64,000 bases of DNA from Acanthacorydalis orientalis (Eukaryota; Arthropoda; Insecta; Megaloptera; Corydalidae). A program made the translations under genes and the position numbers. Of this stretch, positions 48,729 through 60,079 are shown piece by piece (the first letter of the stretch is position 1; the number at the start of each line of letters is the position of its first letter). A model generated the notes under the pieces. That model did no database searches and had not been told where the DNA came from. It saw only the letters and a program-made list of their open reading frames with translations. The stretch covers positions 57,852,377 to 57,916,376 of the forward strand of contig CM068313.1 of NCBI GenBank assembly GCA_034766995.1, in the 5' to 3' direction.

Positions 48729-49677
48729 CCTCTACATTTTAAACAAAGATTATGCAAGATGATATCTTAGGAAACAGATTCTCACATATTTATATAAATT
48801 AGCAACTCTAGTTTAAAATCACTTATATGCACTAAACAGAACATTTTTAATAAAGGGAGCATTTCTCCCTACAAGCTACGCTCACCGACCTCCAGGAAGG
48901 CTTATGACATAAATTTCTATCATCAGATATGTAGGTAAAACTAAAAATTTTTTTAAATCTAATACAAAATATTGTTTTTTTTACAAATATTAACTTCAAT
49001 ATAAACAGATTAGGACAACTAATACTATATATATATATATATATAAATATAAATATAACCTGATTAGTTTATCATTTTATTTCCCTGAAAAAATTTTTTT
49101 TCACATGTTTTGTTATATTTGGGTTTTATATAAAAAATAAGGCAATTTTATTAAAGAAATGTAAAATGTGAATGTGAATATTTATATTAATATTCTATTT
49201 TTGAACTCATATAAATACATTAATTCAAAAATAAAACTTTTATTACTCTACAACTATATTTAAACTATCAATTAAATTAAATTTTCTCTAGTTTCAATTT
49301 AATTTATTTTATTTGAAATGTATTCAACCTATAAATAATAATAATACAATATAGATAGATAGATAAGTTCTTAGTGCATGACAGTTTTATTTTATATTTT
49401 ATTAACTTAATAAGTATAGAAGTGAAAATATAAATTTCATTTATATAAACTCAGACGGTTGTTCCGTGAAACTTGGAAAATAGTATCAGCAATGAAACGT
49501 GTTTGACGTAAAAGCATTTGATTAAAACTTTTAGAACAATCACACAATGCATTTTAATTAACTTAGATTACAAATAAATCGGGAAAATGTAATCAGTTTT
49601 AGATTATTTATTCGGTTCGTTAATTTTTGTATAGAAGTTCATAGTCTCACATAAAACGGATAAGATTTATTAGTTTT

Positions 49678-49680
<3 letters not shown>
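48729..49680. other. AT-rich sequence, nothing recognised
   Basis: No coding match; a small TA tract near 49027-49045 and a (GATA)n run near 49351-49366. Confidence 0.55.

Positions 49681-49681
<1 letters not shown>

Positions 49682-49745
<64 letters not shown>
49682..49745. repeat. (AT)n microsatellite
   Basis: About 64 bases of pure AT dinucleotide. Confidence 0.96.
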
Positions 49746-49748
<3 letters not shown>

Positions 49749-50009
49749 AATACAATGTAATGCATAGTATAGAAATGTCTACAAAGAAAATTGTGAAATC
49801 AATTTTCAATGATTAAATTACTTCTGTACTAAACATCAAAGAAAATTTATAGCCTTTGTTAACCAACTTGAAAACGATGAATGAAGATAGAACTTTAGTG
49901 CAATTGAAGAGACGAATGCACTTATTTGTCGGGATTACCAGTATCTGTACACGTCTTCGAAATGAAGTGTATTAGGACAGATTACAAATGGAAAGAACTT
50001 GTACATACT

Positions 50010-50087
<78 letters not shown>
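50010..50087. repeat. (CA)n(AT)n microsatellite
   Basis: Short CA run followed by about 68 bases of AT dinucleotide. Confidence 0.96.
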
Positions 50088-50090
<3 letters not shown>

Positions 50091-50397
50091 AAGTCCTGAT
50101 AATTCAACCTCAATTGTCTGATATTTTAGGTGATCAATATAGCCAAAGAACTTATTAGATATTAATAAACAGTCATTACTTCATTTTTCAAATCATGAAT
50201 TTGAGTTTAAATAATAGATTTGTACTTCATTATCACTTTTTATGTATTTAATAATTTTTATTAAATGTATTTCAAGACTCCTATAATATTTTTCAAATTT
50301 TAGCTTCACTTCTCATCTATTTCTGCATAGTTAGATATTTTAGGTAATTCGACAACTCTGAACTCCCATTTAGACTTACTTCCAAATTATTGTTGTC

Positions 50398-50399
<2 letters not shown>

Positions 50400-50443
<44 letters not shown>
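50400..50443. repeat. (AT)n microsatellite
   Basis: About 44 bases of AT dinucleotide next to the 3' end of a minus-strand mariner. Confidence 0.95.
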
Positions 50444-50445
<2 letters not shown>

Positions 50446-50474
50446 GGTTGTATGATTAGTATGGTAAAAAAGCA

Positions 50475-51026
50475 AATAGAACATCTTTTTTGGAAAAAAT
50501 CGATTTTATTACTCAATATAATATTCATTGAGGGCTTGGTGAGTATGCATAACGGTGGTGGACACATCTCCATTTGATGAGAATTTCTTCCCACCAAGCC
50601 AAATTTTCGAGTTTTGGAAGGGAATGATCCATGTTTTATCTACGATGACGAACTGATGAAAAAAGGTCCTGCATATTGCAATTAACCATTCCTAACACTG
50701 GGTTAAAATGTCCTTTTGTATGCGTTTTTGGTAGACAGTCAACGATCGTGACATCCATCGCGCACACATATTTTTTTATGTGCAATTTTTCGTGCAGAAT
50801 ACTGTGCACTCATTTAATTGAAATACCTATAGTCTAAGGAAATCCTTCGCATTTTCACACGACGATCTTCTATAACGATACCATGGATTTTTTCAACGAT
50901 ATTCATCGTAGTGACCTCAATTGGGCGTTCAGCGAGCACTTCATCAAAGTTTTTACCTTTATCAAAAAGTATAAATGTTTTCCAAAAATCAACATTTTTG
51001 TTTAGGTGGTCTTTTGCTAATTTCAT
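50475..51026 (-). mobile_element. mariner relic with N- and C-terminal parts fused by deletion
   Basis: On the minus strand the code reads ERPIEVTTMNIVEKIHGIVI, EDRRVKMRRISLD, a worn ARWMSRLLTVYQK, then VDKTWI-type residues at the first catalytic Asp. It then passes directly to NSKIWLGGKKFSSNGDVS and ALNEYYIE, which belong after the third catalytic Asp. About 150 residues between are missing. A 70-codon intact piece lies at 50814-51026. The pattern is that of an irritans-like mariner with an internal deletion. Confidence 0.72.
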
Positions 51027-51778
51027 TCCTTTACTTTTATTGATTTTACTTACATCGGGGTTTTACTAGGTACTTTAGCATTATAATCATCAGTTATGTG
51101 TTTACAATTTTATTACAATCTATCTTTAACTGTGCTTCTACTTCTGTCATTTTTTGATCTCTTTTAATTTTTCTCATAAAAGACTATTTTTTTTATTCGA
51201 AATTTTCTCTATACGCTTTAAACTTCATGTTTGATTTTCGAAGTTTTTCTTGCCTTTAAATCATTTAATTACACTTCGAACTGTAAATCGGTTTTTATCT
51301 CTTATTTTTTCCCTAAAAACACCATAATATGCATTTTTCGTGCAAATTCAAAATAAATTTTCGTTCATTTAATGTAGTCTGCTCAGTTTTTCGATCAATG
51401 GTTTAATTTTATTTGATACTGCTATATAATTTGAAAAAAAATACCTTACCACAATTTCAATAACACACAAATAATAATTTAGCGAGTATTTTATTATTTA
51501 CAAAAGTATTTGCAGTGTTGACAAATTCATTGCAGTAGAGTTATCAAATTAAAGCACAGGATTGTGAAAATATTTTTTTCACGAAAAAAACAAGATTGTT
51601 TTTGATCAAATCAGTTTTTTCTTAATTTTTAAAAATATTCATAATATTTTTAAGTCATTAAATAAATAATACATAAGTTTATACAAAGTATATAAATTTG
51701 TTCCAAAACATTTCTAATTTTTTTAATAAGATCCGTTCGAGTACAAAAAGTTTGACGGTGTCAATATTTTCTTTGGCG
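51027..51778. other. AT-rich sequence, nothing recognised
   Basis: No coding or repeat match. Confidence 0.55.
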
Positions 51779-51779
51779 G

Positions 51780-51794
51780 TGTATATATATATAT

Positions 51795-51825
<31 letters not shown>

Positions 51826-51829
51826 CATG

Positions 51830-51912
<83 letters not shown>
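51780..51912. repeat. (AT)n microsatellite, interrupted
   Basis: About 130 bases of AT repeats with ACATGT and GTATGTATA interruptions. Confidence 0.95.
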
Positions 51913-51913
<1 letters not shown>

Positions 51914-53045
51914 CCAATGATGACGACGCTGTTCTAATGACTTTTATTAATCATGCTCTAATGAACTGCCTACAGCTAAACTGCTTGTGATTTAAATGTT
52001 TAAGTTAAACTGTTCGCATCTCAGATTATGTGATTTTAAGTCTGATTGGTTAAAATGTTAAACATTAGCTCCTCATTCATATATATATATATACATTTAT
52101 TTTTATGTATTGTCATGCTGCAGATCCAAAACCGACGTACAGTTCCAATGTACAACCGACAAAAAAATTATAAAAATTATTGTATATACTTAAGCACTAC
52201 ACTAAAATAAGACTGTTACTATATAAACGTAATATTTTATTTACGAAAGTTAACAAACGAAAAAGATTATCTATTACAGTCAAGAGGGTGGAGAAGCTTC
52301 CATGAAAGTCGTCGATCGGCGTTATATAACGTCTTATATAGCAAGAAGGCGACGAAACACCCTAGTAGATATTTGAAAAAGTGTTTGTCAACAAAATGAA
52401 TAGAAAGCCATAAATTAGTGTTATAAAATGAATTAAATGGAAGTAAAAAAATCAAAACCTATAGAAAATTTAAAATATATTTAAATCACTATAAATTTTA
52501 CCTTAGAGACATAACAACAAAGTCTCAGAACAGACAACTCTCCCAGTTCAAGCTTAACTCATGACTACCATTAACTAGTTAAAACTCAAGCGTACATGAA
52601 TCTTAGTATTTGCTATTCTTAGTTTGCGAAATGATTTGAATGATATTAATACATGTTATCACAAAAAATTTATAAGTTAAATGAAAATTAGAATAAAAAT
52701 ATTCATTACTTACATTTTTGTTTAATGTAGCAGACAAATTTATTAAATTATCTTCATAAATATTAATTCACGTGACACATTAAAACAAAAATAAAATTTA
52801 ATCTATGCAATTTTATATAAAAGTCGTAATTACATCAAATATGTATACAATAAAATTTCAAAAAAAAAACAACAACGTGATGACGTCAGGAAGTTTGTGA
52901 TAAAACGTTTTAAAAATCATAATAAACACTTATGTAATTATATTAGTGTTTTATTTGACGTTTATGCCAGTAATTTAACATTAAATTACATTTATTGTAA
53001 CGTCAAGCAATGAAACGAATATATAAATGTATAAATATGAACGTA
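51913..53045. other. AT-rich sequence, no supported gene
   Basis: A small TA tract at 52079-52094 and a slightly GC-richer part at 52280-52370; no recognised frame. Confidence 0.5.
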
Positions 53046-53046
53046 C

Positions 53047-53049
<3 letters not shown>

Positions 53050-53100
<51 letters not shown>
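53050..53100. repeat. (AT)n microsatellite
   Basis: About 50 bases of pure AT dinucleotide. Confidence 0.95.
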
Positions 53101-53103
<3 letters not shown>

Positions 53104-53129
53104 GTATGTATGTATATAAACTTTTACTG

Positions 53130-53670
53130 CTTCCGCACATATATGACGAAGTCGATACGGCATGACAGAGGCCCCGCATCAGAACGAACAAACGGGTAGA
53201 CAGACAGGAGCCATGAATTGCTAAAACTCTAGAACATTAATTTCATACAATTGCTGAATGAGCGCGTTGCAGCTTTGGTGGTTAACGCGACCGCCCATCC
53301 TCCCAATTCGTTCGTCTGGTATGAGTGGTGGATTATATGCCGGTGGCTGTATTGTGCGGATCGTGTCGAATTTCTCACTCTGTCTTTCGTGTTATATAAC
53401 GATAGACAGCGGCGGAAGAGTAGCAGGAACGAAAAGCTCTGTACAAGCTAACCGACCAGTCAACCAACGAGGCATTGTTACGAATGTAAAATTTCAACCG
53501 GTACAATTGATAATTAACAACAAATTTCACGGCGAGAGACCACGGATTCTGCTACCGATTCTTTGCACGTACACAATTTTGCATTTTACTTGTACCCTTT
53601 CCGTTTCTCTCCACACGAATCAATTCAATTATGACATTTTGTTGTATTACATACACTTGTGTCGTTTTTA
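53130..53670. other. CpG-containing unique block, unrecognised
   Basis: Clearly less AT-rich than the surroundings, with CpG sites throughout (GTTAACGCGACCGCCC, GCGGATCGTGTCG, GACAGCGGCGGAAG). A 137-codon frame on the plus strand (53258-53671) starts MSALQLWWLT and has no family I recognise; a second frame overlaps it. It could be host 5' untranslated or promoter sequence. Confidence 0.35.
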
Positions 53671-54075
53671 ATGTCAACGTTTATATGACAATATATAATA
53701 CTGATCGATTTATTATCTTTTTATATCGTTACGTGCATAAAAAATAATATTTTATACTCGAATTACCGTGTGTTCAAATTTTTATGGACGAGATTTCATT
53801 CAATCACAAATTTTAGTATCAAATAAATAAACATGTTGTATTGGTTACAAAGAGACAAGATTTGTTTTATATTTTATTGACTCTTCTGAAATGACAAGCA
53901 ATTATTGTTTTATAACTCGTAAAAACTTTGACATACTGAAATATTTATCAATAAATTTATAATAACCAGTGAAATGTTATTTCCAAGCGCAATTATGGTA
54001 TAGATTTTTGGGTATTCTCTGACTTCATTGTCATAGAATCCGTACAATTATCTACGAGTAACATTTTGAACAACA
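53671..54075. other. AT-rich sequence, nothing recognised
   Basis: No coding or repeat match. Confidence 0.55.
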
Positions 54076-54204
54076 TATTAGGTGTACAAATTAATTTGGT
54101 GTCTTTAAATTAAATCAATCATAAATCTGTTTTAAATTAAAATATTTTCAGGTCATTTTAGGATTTTAAAGAGCCAATCTTTTTAAAAACACTATATATC
54201 TTAG
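54076..54204 (+). mobile_element. mariner left end (TTAGGT..TAAATTAAT family), truncated
   Basis: The cleanest left end of the family: TTAGGTGTACAAATTAATTT after TA, followed by the same subterminal sequence as at 24.4 kb (AATCAATCATAA, ATTTTAGGATTTTAAAG, CACTATATATCTT). It stops abruptly where the next, minus-strand mariner begins. Confidence 0.65.
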
Positions 54205-54207
54205 CCA

Positions 54208-55522
54208 ATCTGGCACGTTTTCTGCCTCTCAAACTCCTTCAAAAGTGATGCATAGTATTGGTCAGCAGTTTTTCTCCCTTCCGAAGATTGTCGATTAAAA
54301 GAATTCCTTTCGTATCTTAGAAAACATTTCGTCACCTTTCAAACCTAATGAACCGTCTTTGCCTTCTTCGCCTTCTTCGGAGTCGTTTCACAGCGTTCAG
54401 TTCACTATTTTGATTGCATTTTCGATTTTGGTGTGGAATGTCGAATCCAAGATTGATCCATGGTTACAAAACGCTAAATAAAATCAGTTGGAATCTTTTT
54501 AACCCTCTCGAGCCCAGGTGCCATATTTGACACATTCATTTTTGAAGTACTGTAAAAGTAATGTATCGATCAGGTAAGTGCGTGTTTGATATAGTACCCT
54601 TAAATCAACCCATATGGTCCTACTTGGACCTACAAAATCGTTATAAACTCTTTTCTAAGGGACGACAATCCAGTTTCCGGTGGCGCTCCTGACGATAACC
54701 TCGTGTCCATAAGCATCGCCTCACATTTGTTGTTAAAAATGTAAATAAATATTAATTTTTCTTACGTTCAATTCATGGATATTTAAATGAAGGTTGCTCA
54801 AATGATGTACATGTGCGATATGTTTATTTTTATCGAAATTAAGAAAATTAATTAATTCAATATGTTGTAAATTATCTGTAAAACACTAAAAATAGAAGAA
54901 ATTAAATTTTTCGATTTGGAAAAAATGCTAATTATTATGCTCTTAAGGCTCAACGTACCCATATATGGCACAGTCAAGAAGACACACTTCTAGTAAACTT
55001 TTTTAAATTCATCTTTTAACTTGCAAATGAAAGTTCATTTTTAGTAATATCTCGAAAGACATAATTTTTACTCAATAGGAAATGGGTCTGTGTTTGAGAG
55101 AATTAAACAGTTCCAAGAAGTCGGCTAATGTTTGAGTACGAATTAGTTTTTGCTTTGCAATGAGGAAATTTAACACCCTTGGGGTTTTTCGTACGCAATT
55201 TATTAATAAAAATAAAATGCATTCACTCAGTTAAGTTCCTAGAATCTTTGCTATCTTGCTCACTTTCACTCGTCGGTCAGATTAAACCATATCCTGGACT
55301 TAATCGATGATTTCTGGCATAAGAGCTGTCCCGGGCCCTCCTGAGCGTGGTGCATCTTCGATTATCGCTCTGCAACGTTTAAATTCATTTACTCACAGTC
55401 TAACGGTTTCGTAGGAAGAACTTGATTCACCCAACTGATGAAATATCCTTTTATGGATTTCCTTCGCTCTTTTTCTCCAAAAAGAAGAACTTAATCTCAC
55501 TTCGAATTACGATTTCATCCAT
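54208..55522 (-). mobile_element. mariner relic, irritans-like, split by a piggyBac MITE
   Basis: On the minus strand the transposase starts at 55522 (MDEIVIRSEIKFFFLEKKSE), with worn GESSSSYETVRL-, RRARDSS- and DRRVKVSKIA-type blocks, then TLADFLELF at about 55107. After the inserted MITE it resumes at 54498 with KKIPTDF, RFVTMDQSWIRHSTPKSK, TPKKAKKAKT and ADQYYASLLKEFERQ, and breaks off at 54208. The first catalytic Asp is kept; the rest of the core is missing. Confidence 0.8.
54499..55106. mobile_element. piggyBac-type MITE inserted in the mariner relic
   Basis: Bounded by TTAA at 54499-54502 and 55103-55106. The left end reads TTAACCCTCTCGAGCCCAGG and the right end, reverse-complemented, reads TTAATTCTCTCAAACACAGA. 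Inside are the words GTGCCATATTTGACAC (54518-54533) and CCATATATGGCACA near 54958. If the element and one TTAA are removed, the mariner frame runs on without a shift. The element has no coding capacity. Its ends differ from those of the MITE at 10.68 kb. Confidence 0.78.
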
Positions 55523-55639
55523 TTTGCACTTTCGTGCGAAATACTTGCGTTGAAACAACTGAGAAATGAAGAATTTATGGCGGAATGACTTGCAACTGCA
55601 CATGCGTTACTGATAAGAATGAAAATATATGAAAGCATA

Positions 55640-57298
55640 TACACTGGATTAAGAAAGACTCCATACAACTAGCTGTAACAAAGATTTTCGCTTATATTAT
55701 TCTAAACGTTTTAAATTTTTTATGGATGATTGTAATCTAAATAGTAACTCTAATGAGCCGCCATGAAATTAACCATATTTATATTATTTCAAAAATTAAT
55801 GTTATGTCAATAAAGCTATCTTAATATCAGGCTACAAAAAAGTTTCCATACACTCAGCATTATTATATGAGATTTACTTATTTGTCGTCGGGAAATTTCC
55901 CATTTTACTGGTACTTGTTCGGTTGTTTGTATGCTCAAGAATATCAGTTTCCAATTTAGTTTCACTTAGTGCGATTGATATATATAAGCATTTAAATGAA
56001 AATACCTTTGTCAATTCATGAAGTAACTATTATTTTAAAATCTGAAAGACAATGTTTGAGGCAAATAGAAAAAACTGTCCAAAGGTCACATGCAACAGTG
56101 AAATATATAGTAAATAAGAATAAAAACTAAAAACAATTAACAATAGACCTCGTTCTAAAATAGACCAAGAAAATTAAAAAAATATACACAGACGAGTTAT
56201 TCTCAGAACTGCACATGAAAATCTCAAAACAAGTGCACCTGGCTCACAGACATGCTAAAAAATAAATACAGAATAGAAATTGTACCCTAAACAGTAAGAA
56301 ATGTATTACGAAAAGAGGGATTTAAAGGACGTGTACCCAGGAAAAATACCTAACATTAGTAAGAAAAATAAAATGCGAAGATTAAAATTTGGAAAGGCAC
56401 ATGTTAATAAGTCTCCATGCTTTTCAGTTTAGGAAATCAGTTCTCTTCACTGATTAGTTGAAATGTAATGTCACTGGCTCTTTTAAAGGATAATGGTATA
56501 GAGGAAAAAAAACGAAGAGCTGAAAACTAAAAATTTAGGTTTTATTGTTAAGCATGGTAGAGGTATTGTTCTAGTCTGGGGGTCTATGAAAGTTTCAGGA
56601 GTTAGCAATTGGAAATTTAATAAAGATACAATGGACCAACACGTATATTTGGATATATTGAACGAAATTTAATATCTAGTGTCCGAAAACTCAAACGTGG
56701 AGATTTATTTATCTTCAAACAAGAGAACGATCCCAAGCATACAGCACGGCAGGTCAATGAATGGCTGATATATAATGTACCAAAACAACTTCATACACTC
56801 CCACAATCACCAGATATGAATCCAATAGGTCATTTGTGGGACGAAATAGGAACAAGAATTAGAAAACATACCGTTCGAAACAAAGAACAGTTAAAAGTTG
56901 CCATACAAGAAGAATAGAATTCCATCGATTCGGATGTAAAAAATAAATTTATAGATGGAAGGAAAAAACGCATGCTGGAGGTGAAAAATGCGAAGGGTGG
57001 TTCAACAAGTTACTAATGTTTCAAAACGACTAATACAATTCATGTATTTTAATAAATAATTATTGTGCCTATTAAATGTATGGAGACTTTTTGGGTTTCA
57101 AATACTAACTTTTTTTATTGTAACTTATTTATTGGTTTAACTGTTTAATAATATTATATTTTCTGTGTGTCATTGTCTTTGTTTTATTACAAAATATATG
57201 TGATCTGCATATTTCCATAATAAATTCATTATTATGGTTAGTACAAATAAAAAACTAAAATTGTCACAAGTGTATGGAGATTTTTTTAATCCAGTGTA
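55640..57298 (+). mobile_element. Tc1-family element with IR/DR ends
   Basis: The outer ends read ACACTGGATTAAGAAAGACT and, reverse-complemented, ACACTGGATTAAAAAAATCT, each at a TA. A short direct repeat (AGACTCCATACA and variants) occurs twice in each arm: outer left 55656, inner left 55841, inner right 57078, outer right 57271. The arms are therefore about 215-220 bases, the IR/DR layout known from Sleeping Beauty-like Tc1 elements. A worn transposase lies between. Confidence 0.85.
56010..57018 (+). pseudogene. Tc1 transposase relic inside the IR/DR element
   Basis: The N-terminus reads IPLSIHEVTIILKSERQCLR and QIEKTVQRSHATVKYIVNKN, a paired-type DNA-binding start. The C-terminal half reads FIFKQENDPKHTARQVNEWL and LPQSPDMNPIGHLWDEI, ending KNAKGGSTSY. 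The second catalytic residue, normally Asp in QQDNDPKHT, reads Glu, and the catalytic Glu of PIENLW reads Gly (PIGHLW). Many stops lie between. Confidence 0.82.
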
Positions 57299-57715
57299 CA
57301 TTTGTCCTCTTCCCCCTCAGCGAGTACACGAACCAAGTTAGACTAAACTTTTTAGCATGATTTATTATTTCCAATCTTGATATATTCACATATTATGTCG
57401 TCATACCTGTGAAGCTTTCGAGCTTATTTTAAAGTTTGTTCACGAAAAATCCTGTGAATCCTACTATCAGATTAGAGTAATCTAAATTTTTTTATTATCC
57501 TCAAGAATTTAATTTCTTTTCATTAAATTTAAATGTATCTTTCAATCAAGATTAGGTATTTAAGAAAGAAATCTTGAGAATTTTGCAATTCTCTGATAGT
57601 AATGTAAGTCAGAGTAGCTTATATATTCATATCACATTCTAATGAAATATTTAACCTTGTGATATGAAAGTGTGATTTGAGCTGACAAGGAAATATTTTC
57701 TGGATTATTTTTAAA
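57299..57715. other. AT-rich sequence, nothing recognised
   Basis: No coding or repeat match. Confidence 0.55.
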
Positions 57716-58365
57716 CAGTTCAACACATGGCACCATATTTCATTGAAATCAATTGCGTCTCGAGTTATCGTCCTTTCAACTTCCGTTCGACCTGTCGCTA
57801 CGAGGACGTCATCTCTTTCGTGAAAATCGACTGTCAGATTTTGACCTCCGGCGTAAACTTTAAATTAGATATAATTTCACGAGGCTCATTGTTGACAAAA
57901 CCCGGAGTAATTAATTTAATGAGTAAAGTTATTCGGAATGAGCAATCCCGTTACCACTACTAGATAGTGAGTTACGGTTGCGGTCGGTTACGGAGATGCC
58001 GTGTGCTGCGCTACACGATGTTCGACGCTCTCGCTTCGACTCCCGATCAGGCGGTCATTGGAATGGGAAAACCGTTCACCCGCCGGTTATATACCGACTA
58101 CTAGTTAGTTGTAGGTAGGCTAGATATAGGCAGAGTGCGTGGGGTGGTGGCACATGCCCAAATGATCGAGAACGTGAATTATTATTGTAAACGGGCGGTC
58201 TGCGGACGCGAGTGAGACAAGTCCAAATGCGAGATTCGGTGGTAGAGTTGCAAATGGGAAGAGAATGTCGCTCTGTCCGTTTTAACATTGACGATCTGGT
58301 AATTGGGTGGAATTACTAGCCTTGTGTTCTATTACGCAATGCTGCGTTGTCGTGGTACGCAGGAA
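57716..58365. promoter_or_regulatory. CpG-rich island, possible host promoter or first exon
   Basis: The longest CpG-rich, non-repetitive block in the window. It has words such as GGTTGCGGTCGGTTACGG, GTTCGACGCTCTCGCTTCG and CGGGCGGTCTGCGGACGCG. A TATA-like TTATATA lies at 58087-58093 within CACCCGCCGGTTATATACCG. Short frames exist on both strands (78 codons plus at 57727-57963; 70 codons minus at 58076-58288), neither recognised. The composition suggests functional host sequence; the promoter call is inference. Confidence 0.35.
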
Positions 58366-58800
58366 CGCATTTAAATTATTGCCATCACGATTTTCAGTAT
58401 AAATGTTGGTGTTGTAGATTGTAAACACATTGAATTTGTTTTGTAAATGAACACAGATATGGAGTTAAAATAATTTTAGCGTTAAGTTAGAAACGAAAAA
58501 AATATTATCTTAGATAACTAGCAAAGTTCACATTAAAACATTTATCATTTTCATATTTAAATAGAAGATAATGGTTAATCTTAAATATGGATTATAAATA
58601 GAAAAAAATAATAACCATAGAATAACGTACAATAGTAAATATATGTCACAAAATAGTGAAAACATATTACACAAAATTTTTCGTCATTAAATAAATTATT
58701 CTTAATTAAAAGTGAGTTGATTTCATTATTCCTTAAACAAAAATTATATTGTTTTTTAAATAAGTTGAAATATTAAGTAAGATATAAGTTTCCATTTAAA
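58366..58800. other. AT-rich sequence, nothing recognised
   Basis: No coding or repeat match. Confidence 0.55.
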
Positions 58801-58807
58801 TGTATTC

Positions 58808-60040
58808 CAGGAGGGTGAAGGAAAAGTTCCGGGACTCACATATAGATGCTGGTACTATGCTCAATATTTTAATTTGTTGCATGATTTCATTCTTTACATG
58901 CTTAAGTTCGAAGCTTTAAGTCAATAAGATGTTTAGTATTAGTTTGACAGCCACCGAATTGAACGCCTCAAGCATCCTTTTAAAAATGGAAAAGGTAGAA
59001 ATTCGTGTCGTGATTAAATTTTGTTTAAAAAATGTTCAAGTGCAATTGATATAAAAAAGGAGCTGGATTGAACGTTGAGAGATTCTTCTCCATCGAATAC
59101 AATTGTTAAACGCTTGGTTGTTGAATTTAAAATGGATTGAACGAGCACCCATGATGAACCCCACAGTGGACGTCCAATTAAAGTGATTACGCCAGAAATG
59201 ACTGAAAAAAAATCATAAAATCGTTTTGGCAGACCCGTGAGTGGAAGTGAGTTAAAGTGAGCAAAGACTTTTAGCATATCAATGAACGTGAGCGCAATGT
59301 CTTACACAAACATTTGTGTATAACAAAACTGTGTGCTAGTTGGGTGCCGCGTTTGCTCACATCTGACCAAAAACAATGTCGAAAGAACGTTTCAACTGAT
59401 TTTTCGGTACTCTATAAAGGCAATCGAACTGATTTTTTGAGTTGACACATAACCGTTCATGAATCTTGGATTCTCTACTGCACTCCGAAAACCAAACAAA
59501 AGTCAAAAGAATGGGCCAAGAAAGGTGAACCAACTCCAAAGAAGACAAAGACAATTCCATTGACTGGGAATATTATGTCGACTGTTTTTCGGGATGCGTG
59601 TCGAATGCTCTCCATTGACTATCTTGAAATAAAAAAAAATAATTGTATTTTGGGAACTTATTGCATCATTTTAACGATGAAATAAAGAAAAAAACGTTCA
59701 TATTGGTCGAAAAAGAAAATGCTGTTTCATCATGACAATACACCCGCCTACAGATTAGTTGTTGCGATGGCTAAAATCAATGAATTAAAAGTTCGATTTG
59801 CTTTATAATTGACCATACTTACTAGATTTGGCCCCAAGCAAATTTTATCTCTTTCCCAACTTCAAAAAATAGCTCCGTAGAAAAAGATTTACGAACGGCA
59901 ATGAAGTCAGCGACGCTTTAAATGGCTTTTTGTGAACTTTGACTAATCGGTCTATCAGTGTATTGAGCTAAATGAAAATTGTGTTGAGAAATAAATGAAA
60001 TCAATACAAAAAATGTTGTTTTCTTATTCAGACTTACAAA
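58808..60040 (+). mobile_element. mariner relic, irritans-like, near full length
   Basis: The left end (GGAGGGTGAAGGAAAAGTTC) resembles that at 45.9 kb. The transposase starts near 58987 (MEKVEIRVVIKFCLKN) and can be followed through KKELDWTLRDSSPSNTIVKR, GRPIKVITPEMTEK, ESWILYCTPKTKQKSKEW, TPKKTKTIPLTGN, FHHDNTPAYRLV, LAPSKFYLFPNFKK and, at the end, CIELNENCVEK-like code. The first catalytic Asp reads His (VHESW), the second is kept (HHDN), the third reads Lys (APSK). It is less deleted than the 45.9-kb copy but much more mutated. Confidence 0.82.
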
Positions 60041-60079
60041 TTTTCACTCTTTTCTCGTATAACTTAGAAATATGCTTAA

